DNA of 64,000 nucleotides from Torymus aiolomorphi. Taxonomy: Eukaryota > Arthropoda > Insecta > Hymenoptera > Torymidae. Every line of letters begins with the position of its first letter. The first letter of the stretch is position 1. Positions 51,215 through 61,255 of the stretch are shown in pieces. The stretch lies in the NCBI GenBank assembly GCA_036365515.1, contig CM070874.1, positions 49,792,583-49,856,582 of the forward strand, in the 5' to 3' direction. The notes under the pieces were generated by a model. That model ran no database searches. It was given only the letters and a program-made list of their open reading frames with translations, and was not told the origin of the DNA. A program made the translations under genes and the position numbers.

Positions 51215-51705
51215 TATATAAAATAATTTTTTACAAAATTGTACAATCAGATCGCCAATAAAGGCGCTATAAGGTCACTCAAGATAACTCGGGAACAGAA
51301 CTAATTCGTCACACACAGACACACACACGCACACACATACATAAATATTTCTTTGGTCCCTTTTTGTGGGAAAGCTTAATTAGACAAATAAGTAGCTAAA
51401 AATGTGAAAAATATTACTTATAAATTATTTCAAAATTTTCCTAATCATTTTTACTTGTTTACAAGATAACTGATCCGAAAAGTGGTCGAATTAGCTACAC
51501 CCGCTAAGAGAACTGTTATCCAGTTTTTTTATTTAGCTCTTAGCAAGACTAATTTCATTTTTGAAGTATTTGGAATTTTATATCTAGTAGAGGATTAATT
51601 GTATTTTGAAGTATATCTATAAATTTGTGTACGTTTTGCCTTAGAAAAAACTGAAAAAACTTTTTTTGATTAAATTGGTGGCAGAATTAACTAAACATGA
51701 CGGAG
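51215..51705. repeat. Divergent copy of the 60559-61118 TIR element (right end not recognised)
   Basis: Similar blocks occur in the same order as at 60.56 kb: an AGGT(C/A)ACTC(A/G)AG start, a CA-rich tract, GTCCC, AAGCTTA, AAGTAGCT(A/G)AAAA, ATGTGAAAAATAT, CGAAAAGTG, TTAGCTACAC and TTTTTTTATTTA. The complementary right terminus was not found, so this copy is truncated or diverged. Confidence 0.75.
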
Positions 51706-52012
51706 GTATTAAAAAATTACACGTGGAATGTGTCATAATTGATAAAAAAAGTTAATTAAAATTATAAATACTTTTTTACTTTTGAAAATGCGCAGAAGTA
51801 AGTATAACTACATGTTATTCGCATGATTTAATCTAAACAGTAAATACTTTCTCTATTTGCGTAGATATGCCGAAATCATGAGTTCGTACGATTGTAGCTG
51901 TTATCTATTTTGATATTTCTATATTTATAATATATTACGAATATTTATAATATATTACGAACATGTACATGTACTTTTGAATTGATCGATAGTTTTCTTT
52001 TTCTACTTTAAA

Positions 52013-52999
52013 ATGGAAGATAATAGAATTGCTGGTAGCATATCCAGAATAGTTTCCGATACTTATTGTTTCAAGTGGTTTATTAGTTATTCTCGTATTT
52101 TCCAATATCGTGAAAATGTAAAATCGCCGACCTTTACAACAGGTGTTAATAATAAGCATAAGTGGCACTTGGAATTCGACGAAACTTGCGTGTTGCACAT
52201 CCATCTTGAAGGTTACTGTAAAGATGAAGATGTTTACGTTGTAGTTAAAATATCTTCTCCAGTCGAAAAAAAAAGAAATGGGCGTTCGTGGGGCACTGCA
52301 TATTCAACTAGGAAAGGATTGGTCATCCGAGATATTGCACGAGTTTAGGGCACTTTGCGAAAGCTACGGAGAAGACTATGTGGACTGGTCTGTGTTACCG
52401 TTCGACGAATTAACGATATTTTGCGAGATCACATATGAGCCGAAAGAATTGCTAAAATTCGAGGATCGTAACCTGTTGAACGATCTTAAGTTAATACTGC
52501 AGAATGGAGAACATTCTGATGTGACGATTACGGTCGGCGAAAAGGAATTTCACGTGCACAAGTTTATGCTCGTACTGCGCAGCCCCGTATTCTCCGCGAT
52601 GTTCACACACGACATAGTGGAAAATCAGCGAGAAGCAGTCGAAGTAGTCGAAGTGGCGGATATCGATCACGACATTATGGCCAGATTATTGGAATACATT
52701 TACACGGACAGAGTGGAAAATATATTGATGAATCAACGGAGAGACTTTTGAATGCAGCGGATAAGTACGCCCTCGAAGGACTGAAATGTATGTGCTCAAA
52801 AGTGTTGATTGAAAGAATCAGTAAGGAAAATGTGTGTAATATGCTCAAACTAGCAGATAAATATTCGGCGGATGATTTAAAAAGCGGTATATTAGATTAT
52901 GTTTCGATGCACACTAAAGAGTTGATAGAGATAATAGAAAGTAGTACGGAAATGAATTTACCCTTATTTTCGTTTAAACAAATTTTAGCCAAGTTTTAA
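52013..52999 (+). pseudogene. MATH-BTB (speckle-type POZ-like) gene with two offsetting frameshifts
   Basis: Members of this family recruit substrates to CUL3 ubiquitin ligases: the MATH domain binds the substrate and the BTB domain binds CUL3. The ATG at 52013 opens a MATH domain (FKWFISYSRIF ... SSPVEKK). The frame then shifts at or near a run of nine A at 52266-52274. The second frame carries the end of MATH and the BTB core (NGEHSDVTITVGEKEFHVHK, LRSPVFSAMF). Around 52711-52725 the frame shifts back and runs through ALEGLKCMCSKVL to TAA at 52997-52999. Apart from the two shifts the sequence is continuous and aligns with the intact neighbour at 55.7 kb. AATAAA lies at 53100-53105. It is either a recent pseudogene or a gene broken by homopolymer errors in the assembly. 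Confidence 0.8.
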
Positions 53000-53379
53000 T
53001 GAAGTATAAGGCAGCTAATAATTGTAAAAGTGTGATGAAAAATATTTTAATAATGAAATGATGTTGTGAAATATTGTTCATGAAAGTTTTTTATTTATCA
53101 ATAAAAGTAATGTTTTTACATTAAAATTTTCCTCTTTCGATTCTTTAAATGCCCATGTGTGATATACTTGATATATCAATATTTCATCTCTATGTAAACC
53201 GTGCGAGTTTTACGCATATTTTTAGCATTATTGTAACAATCGATCATAAGTAATTTTGTTTTGCTTTCTCCTAGAGGAAGCTTTGTAATAGTAATTTTTT
53301 GAGTTATTGTAAAAACATGTTATAATTGTTTATAACATTTATCGAGGTGTTAGGAATCAAAATACATAATTTTTTTAAA

Positions 53380-53380
<1 letters not shown>

Positions 53381-53417
<37 letters not shown>

Positions 53418-53431
53418 GTGTGTGTGTGTGT
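53381..53431. repeat. (GT)n microsatellite
   Basis: About 25 GT units with one GC interruption. It lies at the same relative place as the GT/GCGT tract of copy A. Confidence 0.95.
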
Positions 53432-53724
53432 ATTCGCCTGGATCTCAGGTTCTACTCGATCGATTTTGACCGGACAGGTCTCATTTTTTTTTGTTTTTTT
53501 TTTCGTGTGATGGCGGGTCAAAAACTCGTTTTTTGATTCCCCGATGCGTTTTTGTTTTATTTCGAATTTTTCGATTTTCTCAAAATTGATTTTTGCTTTT
53601 TTTTAATGATAAGATTGAGATATTTGAATCGAATGGATAGCATTCGAAAGAGCATTAAAATACCTATATTTTCTAAAAAAAAAAATTCTCTAGCTATCAC
53701 GGTTCTTTTGTTATTAACAAAACC

Positions 53725-54609
53725 GTGTTTTTTTTTTTAAAGCTTATAACTCCTAAACTAAACGGTCAATTTTCTTGAGAAAAATCATGATAATGTAGAA
53801 TATAAATAGCTGTAATCTGTAAAAATTTGAATTTATTTTGTCGACTAGTTTTAGAGAAAAAAATTGAAATGTGAAAAAAATGAGTTTTGTATGTCCAACG
53901 ATTGCGGGAGTAAAATTGACTTAATCGCTTTGAAATTCCTTATAGAGGTAGATTTTTGATAGCTCTCGGTCGAATTTTTTGGGCAAAATGATTAGTCCAG
54001 AAATTTAAGAAATATTTGAGGTTAAAATTTTTTTAACCTTTTTTTCAAATTGTAATTTCTCGAAAACGGCTTCATGTATCAGCTCCAAATTTATAGACAA
54101 TTTTGTATGTGATATAGATAATATGTGTGCGAATTTTCATCAAGATCGTACGATTACTTTTTGAGATATTTGATTTTGAAAATTTTCGTATTTTACAAAG
54201 TTATTTTCTTTGTCGCATGATAACTAGAGAAAACAAAAATTGGTTTAATCATGTTGAAATTTTGTGAAGATATAGAGTATATATATATCGTATAAGTCCT
54301 TTAGGTAAAGAATTGTGTCATGATTTTTAGAGATATTTAAGGTTAAAATTCTTTTACGGTTTTTTTCAAAATCGTAATTTCTCAATGATGACTTCATGTA
54401 TCAGCTTGAAATTTATAGACTATTTTGTATGCGATATCGGCAATACCTGTGTAAAATTTCATCCAGATTATATGTTTTTTTTGAGATGTTTGATATTTAA
54501 AATTTTAGTCTTTTTGAAAATAACTTTCTTTGTTGTCGCACAATATAACTACATTAAAATTGTTTGAATTTCTTCGAAATTTGGTGGAGATGTAGAGTTT
54601 GTGTGTGTG

Positions 54610-54668
<59 letters not shown>

Positions 54669-54790
54669 TGTCTGTGTGTGTGTGTGTTCAGAGATATTTG
54701 AGGTTAAAACTAGTTTAGCCCTCTTTTAAAATCGTAATTATTCGGGAACGCATTTATGTATACTAGAAAATGGAAATGACATGCGCTATG
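53725..54790. repeat. Degenerate tandem repeat, units of about 320 bp
   Basis: A (T)nCAAA(A/T)(T/C)GTAATTTCTC-like anchor recurs at about 54042, 54362 and 54722, with a more diverged one near 53730. Each unit continues with a TTCATGTATCAGCT block, a TTTATAGAC block, a GAGATATTTGA-like block and a GGTTAAAA block. The last full unit is lengthened by a GT microsatellite. Confidence 0.7.
54601..54687. repeat. (GT)n microsatellite
   Basis: About 42 GT units with a few interruptions, embedded in the 320-bp repeat array. Confidence 0.95.
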
Positions 54791-55569
54791 CGCTATGCGC
54801 CGATGCGCGAGTGTTGTATACCTGCTGTTGTTTTGTAATAGCCATTTATTATTTTTAACGTTAGAACCTTTTTCTTACATCGGAAATTCCAGAAAGAGCA
54901 CACAAATACGACTAGAGACAAGTACCCTATGTGTGAAATTTCACAAAGAAAATATAATTTGAAATAAATTAAGGTTATTTAGGACTTTTAAAAGGATTTG
55001 ACGATAATATTACAATCATTTATTTTATTTATTTTTCACACACAATTTAAAAAAAAATCATACCTATTATTTTATTCATATTTTATAGATAATTTAAAAA
55101 TTAATACTTTTTAATCTTCATAAATAAATTTAATTATAATTATGTCATAAATTGTTGTAAAAATTATAAATTTTGTTATTAAAAATTCATTAAAGGAATA
55201 AGCAAATTAAGTTTGAGGAAGCCACGGGCCAATGAATTGGCAGCGGTTTTTTATATTACGATATTCTACTTATTCTGTTAGATAAGTGTGACCCCAACGT
55301 AATTAAATAAAAATCTATTTTTCTAATAACCTATTATTTATTAAAATCGGGGGTCTTGCTTATTAATGACAAATAAAAAGCTGAGTTAAGAATGCTGTTA
55401 CTTCTGTCTTCCAGATTTCATAGTTTCAACTAAAAATATAAAAAGAGCAAAGCAACCCACGATCAAGATAAAATTTTAAATTAGCTTACAGATCATTCAG
55501 TTTCCCGATCAAATATTTACGTTTCACTATTTATATAGACATATATTACCGTCAAATGTTAAATTGGAA

Positions 55570-55692
55570 TGATTGCTGTTGTTATTTATTTTGATATAAG
55601 CACTTAGCTTCGACTATTATGTTTAATTTTCAGTTATCTGACAGTTTTCTTCAACTATCAGTCTGCTCTTTTTTTCAAAGACCAATTTTAAG
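55570..55692 (+). promoter_or_regulatory. Conserved upstream block of the MATH-BTB pair
   Basis: GATTGCTGTTGTTATTTATT, continuing TTGATAT, at about 55570-55596 matches GATTGTAGCTGTTATCTATT, continuing TTGATAT, at about 51889-51915. A pyrimidine-rich block and TTT(A)AAGATGGA-type start context follow in both genes. This is shared duplicate sequence and possibly the promoter. No clear TATA box; start site not determined. Confidence 0.4.
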
Positions 55693-56640
55693 ATGGAGCA
55701 GGTAACTTCGGGCAGCATAGTTAGATTGATACCAGATACTTATTCCTACAAGTGGGTTATCAGCAATGCCCATGCTTTACAACATCAGAAGAAACTGAGG
55801 TCTCCGTCATTTGTAACAGGCGCCAACAAAGAAAATACATGGTGTTTAAAGTTCTATAACACTTGCGAGTTAAGTATTTGCCTTCAAGATAGTAAAGAAG
55901 ACACTGTTAATGCTATAATTCAGGTACATTCCCCAATCGAGGAGAAAACAACGGGGAACTATTACGCACATGGTGTATTCTATTATAAGGTCAATTTTAC
56001 AAAGGGTTTGGAGGAATGTTTGCACGACTTCCCGGAACTTTACGTCCTATACGATAAACACGGCTGGGCGAAGTTGCCACACGACTATTTAACGATAATT
56101 TGTGAAATAAAGCACTGTCCGAAAGGGAGCTCAGTGTTCGCAGATCGCATCCTGAGGCGTGATCTCAGACTGATGTTCAAGAATGGAGAAAATTCAGATG
56201 TAAAGATCATAGTTGGAAGAAAGGAATTCCGCGTACACAAATTCATGCTCGCCGCGCGAAGTCCCCTATTTTCCAAGATGTTTCAGCGCAATGTCACGGA
56301 GAATCAGCGAAATACCATCATTGAAAATACTGACATTGGTTACGACACCATGGGTAAATTGTTGGAGTACGTTTATACGGGTAGAGTGACAAAAATAGAT
56401 GAAGCGACAGACAGGCTTTTGATCGCAGCTGATATGTGCGCACTCGAAGGACTTAAATGTATGTGTTCGAATATGTTGATTAAAAAAATCGACACGGAAA
56501 ATATGTGCGAAATGATGAAACTAGCAGCTATGTGTACAGCTAATGATTTGGAAGCAGGAGTATTGGACTACCTTTCACTGCATTTCGATGGTGATTCGCC
56601 GCTAATTCCGTTAAATGAAATTCTCTCAAACTTTAAATAA
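55693..56640 (+). CDS. MATH-BTB domain protein (speckle-type POZ-like, CUL3 adaptor)
   Basis: An uninterrupted 315-codon frame with both family domains. The MATH domain spans about residues 8-138 (YSYKWVISN, SPSFVTGANKENTWCLKFY, LTIICEI). The BTB/POZ domain spans about 160-262 (FKNGENSDVKIIVGRKEF, VHKFMLAARSPLFSKMF, LLEYVYTGRV, LLIAADMCALEGLKCMC). A short helical box (NMCEMMKLAAMCTANDLEAG) follows, as in SPOP-type proteins. The length is close to the 350-380 residues of SPOP, with no nuclear-localisation tail visible. Known members present bound substrates for CUL3-dependent ubiquitination. No intron is needed. AATAAA occurs at 56690-56695 and again at 56761. It is a tandem duplicate of the frameshifted gene at 52.0 kb; the substrate cannot be told from sequence. 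Confidence 0.92.
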   Translation: MEQVTSGSIVRLIPDTYSYKWVISNAHALQHQKKLRSPSFVTGANKENTWCLKFYNTCELSICLQDSKEDTVNAIIQVHSPIEEKTTGNYYAHGVFYYKVNFTKGLEECLHDFPELYVLYDKHGWAKLPHDYLTIICEIKHCPKGSSVFADRILRRDLRLMFKNGENSDVKIIVGRKEFRVHKFMLAARSPLFSKMFQRNVTENQRNTIIENTDIGYDTMGKLLEYVYTGRVTKIDEATDRLLIAADMCALEGLKCMCSNMLIKKIDTENMCEMMKLAAMCTANDLEAGVLDYLSLHFDGDSPLIPLNEILSNFK

Positions 56641-57324
56641 ATTTTATGTATTGAAGTGGTAATTTGTGCATTTCTAAAAGTGCAAAAATAATAAAAGTAA
56701 GACAGCAAATTTTGTTTAGTATTAAGTATACAAAGAAAAATTACGTAAATACGTCTTGTAAATAAAACCATTTTAATAAAATATAAATTTGATTTTTAAT
56801 ATTTTTTGCAACGTTTATTTTTTTTCTTTGTAAAATGTAGTTACTTTTTATTATTATATTTAAGTCACTATATTTGGTTGTAAATGAGGGAATGACTCAC
56901 ATTTTCACAAGAATAGTAATAATAAAAATTGACATATTATATTGGTGATTTTACTATTTTTAAAGCTGTTTATACTGTAAAGTATAGTTATTTTCACGAG
57001 AATGTGAGTATGGTCCTACTTACAATCAAGTACAGTAAATTTTAGATTTTTACAATGAAATCTTTCTCCGTGTTGTTACATTGCACTTAAAATAATTTTC
57101 AATGATTTTGAAAATAAAAAAAAACCATTAACAACAATGATTCAGAAGAACTCCAATTTTCATTCCCTGCTCCTTATTAAAATAAATGACAATCTTGTTA
57201 TTTAATTTTGGTAGAATACAAGAATTGGGATTGCAGTACTTTGGGTACACAGAAAACGTGAACTTCTAAATTTAAACGATTACTGTTATTTATATACATT
57301 TTGATATGTCAACATCTCTCTTAG

Positions 57325-57486
57325 GCACGGGTAGATGTAGTATACAACGAACCAAATGGTTTACAAATGGTTTAGACAGACAAAATGAACATTGTGGTAC
57401 CTACTGGCTAGAATATAACAGCTTCTGTTGAAATGATGATAAATGTGAAGATCTGCACCAGTTTATGTGCGAAATTCATACAGAAT
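57325..57486 (+). pseudogene. C-type lectin terminal exon, broken by a stop in the WND motif
   Basis: A good acceptor (CATCTCTCTTAG, ending 57324) opens a frame reading ...KWFTNGLDRQNEHCG, then TYWLEYNSFC, a TGA stop at 57429-57431, NDDKCEDLHQFMCE and a terminal TAA. This is the C-terminal half of a C-type lectin fold: the N-x-(E)HC strand, then W-N-D-x-x-C, then F-(I/M)-C-E. The TGA stands exactly where the conserved Trp of WND is expected (TGG to TGA). No upstream lectin exon was found, so it looks like a decayed fragment. It could be a live exon only if the TGA is a sequencing error and an upstream exon exists elsewhere. Confidence 0.7.
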
Positions 57487-58575
<1,089 letters not shown>

Positions 58576-58639
58576 TGATAATAAATGCAAGGAGGATTGG
58601 AACAGAATATTTAATTCAACTACATGTAATTATCATTGA

Positions 58640-59064
58640 ATGCGTAACTCAGGAAGGCCGAACGCAGACTGACGTTCCAAAAAAAAAAAAAGATTGCCAA
58701 CGCAGCGATCGCTCCGGTCGCGCTTTTCCCCACTCGCGCCTCTAAGATTTTCCCGCGCACCACTGATTTTCTCTCTTCTCCTTCCTATTCCGTTTTCCCT
58801 AGTTTGGTGGCCACAGAAAAGTGCGGGTTACCGCATACATTATTAGTCAAGCATATTGGCTTCACGGCCGGCGCCTGGTGATTGCTTCCCCTTCCGCGCA
58901 CGATCCGAAATTCGGGCAGAGAGAAAGAAAGAAGAAATAGCACTTCACACGCTCACATACGCACATACACACGCGTGCACGTACGTACACGCATACGCAC
59001 ACACGCGCAGGTACGCGCAATTTTCGATGTAGCATGTAGTTGGTTCCAAAAGTATGTATCTTTG
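58640..59064 (+). promoter_or_regulatory. CpG-richer island, possible promoter/first exon for the COP1 gene
   Basis: GC-richer than its surroundings, with ACACGCG/CACGTACGTACACGC-type runs and a donor-like TTT|GTAAGG at 59063/59064. The COP1 coding exon is preceded by an acceptor (61231), so a 5' UTR exon upstream is expected, and this is the only island in range. No core-promoter motif was identified. Confidence 0.25.
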
Positions 59065-60558
59065 TAAGGTTTGAAAAGACATTACTTTGAGAATCTTATA
59101 GCTATACATCGATCCGGCTAAAAGTCAATTTTCAAATGAAATTTTTTTTAATAAAATTACATTAATATAATTAGTTTTTGACGGTTATTAGTGTGCTACA
59201 TATAAGACACAATTATTCAATTCTCGTTCGTACTAGCAAAACAAAGCTGTGCTTTTACTTACGCTTGCTTCTATAGTAGGCAACAGACAATGTGAGGTTC
59301 TATATTTCGTTTCGGTTAACAATGTTTTGAGTTTTCAATATTCGATTCAATACACGTGAGTCATTTAGATTTTTAAAAGAACTGCTCAATAATTTCAAAA
59401 GAAAATTCTTATAGTGCAAAAAAGGAAAGTAGAAATGAACTCTCAGTCATTATAATTTTGCCATAGAACATATCTGTAGCCAATTGCGATTTTCAAGATG
59501 CAGTCATGGACGTTAGCTACACCCTGTACAGCCTTTGAAAATTGTACCGAAGAGAATCAGTTTTATCATTGATGTGTAACATTGATAGCATATTGAGAGC
59601 CAATCAACATACTTCTGCGAGTACTTGGTTTTTTTATACCATTTAACTCTACTCATAATATACATTGTAAGGATCTTTAAGTTTATTTTAAGTAAAGTAT
59701 CTATTATTTACTACAGAGTGTGCTTATTTGATTACTTATACATAAGAATAATTATATTTAACTTACGTTAATTTCATTTTTCTTAGAACTATGTGATTAA
59801 AAATCTGCTTATAAATACCAATTAAAACATATGTTTACGAAAATTATTGAATACCTACAATTTTTGAAGGCAACAAAATCATTGTTTTTTATAAAAATAT
59901 CTATGTAGTTGTTTTATAGTCACCCTAAGGTTATAAAATGATTTGTAAACTATTTTTCAATGTTCTTAACATTTGCGTAATCTGTAATCACAAGCTCCTG
60001 TTGGGTTTCAACCCGTCAAGCGACAATGTATGTCGATTTAACATACTGTAGGAACTATGATTCATTGCAAATTAGTTTTTTGAAATAAACAATATTGTTA
60101 TATTAAAAACACTAAAATTCGATTGTTATTATACTTGGAAATAAACTATAATACAATTAGAGGATAAAGATTTTGACGTTTTGCCTAACTTTCGAGCTAA
60201 ATAAAATGTAAATAAATAAGTTCGTTTCACTCTTCAATTAGTTTACAAACACGAACAGCTGAAATTAATGGTTGAGGACTCATATTTTCTTTTACCAAAT
60301 ATTTCTGCTCGATTGTAAATCGAAGATTTCGATTATTAAAAATTTTTAGTTTTTGAAAGACTATTTATCTAGACAAATATTTTTTTGTTTAATTCCTTAG
60401 AAATTTGTAAGTTTAAAAGCTTTTGTTTTCATTATTTTTCTAAGTGGATAATAGTAGTTGTTTATTTTTACACACAAACCGACACATACACGCACACGAT
60501 AATATCAAATATATTTTTCAAAAAATTTTTATCACTTTACCAAAAATGTACATATATA
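59065..60558. other. No gene seen; AT-rich sequence
   Basis: Uniformly AT-rich with stops in all frames. It may be part of a 5' UTR intron of the COP1 gene if the 58.6-59.1 kb island is its first exon. Confidence 0.35.
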
Positions 60559-61118
60559 AGGTAACTCGAGGTAATTCGGTCTTATATCTAATTCGGCCAC
60601 ACACCAGTACACCATACACACACACACACACACACACGCACTCCCTCGGTCCCGTTTCATAGAAAAGCTTAGTTATACCTACTATAAGTAGCTGAAAACA
60701 TGTGAAAAATATGGTTTATAAATTACTTCAAAATTTTACAAGAGAATTAACTCGAAAAGTGACCCTATTAGCTACACGAGCTAAAGACAGTTAGTTTTTT
60801 TATTTAACTCTTGGCAAAGCTAATTTATTCTTTTTCTATAGTAGTAGATGAATTGTATTTTAATGTATATTTGTACATTTTTGTCAATTTAAAAAAAACA
60901 AGAATGAAATTTTTTGGATTAAATTGGCCGAGTTAACTATACACAACGAAGCAGCGCCACAACGCTCTATTGACAATTTAGCTTCGTACGAAGTCAATTT
61001 TTTTCTTTGTAGAAGATATACTATATTTTGATGTCTAACGATTTTTTCTAAACATGGTAGCAGAAACATATACCACAAGTTTTCCGTTTAAGGTGGCCGA
61101 ATTATCTCGAGTTACCTC
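60559..61118. mobile_element. TIR element, 560 bp, just upstream of COP1
   Basis: AGGTAACTCGAGGTAATTCG at the left (60559) is matched by CGAATTATCTCGAGTTACCT at the right end (61118): inverted repeats of about 20 bp with one mismatch, extending a little further imperfectly. A (CA)n run lies at 60615-60638. There is no coding frame. A related copy lies at 51215-51705. Confidence 0.8.
60615..60638. repeat. (CA)n microsatellite
   Basis: Short CA run inside the TIR element. The related copy at 51.2 kb has a CA-rich tract at the same place (about 51312-51340). Confidence 0.9.
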
Positions 61119-61215
61119 ATATTTATTTATGGTTACCACTTATAGAGATATTTACTTATTGTTCGAAATTCTAAAGATGAAATTATTTTGAATTGAAGGT
61201 GCCTCATATAGATTA

Positions 61216-61231
61216 TTTATTTCTTTTACAG
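61216..61231 (+). promoter_or_regulatory. Splice acceptor of the COP1 coding exon
   Basis: A pyrimidine-rich TTTATTTCTTTTACAG stands 24 bases before the ATG at 61256. It implies a 5' UTR intron and decides the start codon. Confidence 0.65.
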
Positions 61232-61255
61232 AATACTTTTATACAACATAAAAAT

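Larger units (their letters stand above)
53269..55260. repeat. Composite noncoding repeat, copy B
   Basis: Bounded by TTTTGCTTTCTCCTAGAGGA at the left and AAGTTTGAGGAAGCCACGGG, then TTGGCAGCGGTTTTT, at the right, matching copy A at 8739-12013. The interior is made of repeated about 320-bp units plus GT microsatellites. It separates the two MATH-BTB genes. Confidence 0.55.

Noticed and set aside
61193..61255. Upstream in-frame ATG for the COP1 gene, adding 21 residues
   Set aside because: A strong acceptor (TTTATTTCTTTTACAG, ending 61231) lies between it and the ATG at 61256, and the added residues do not resemble the family.
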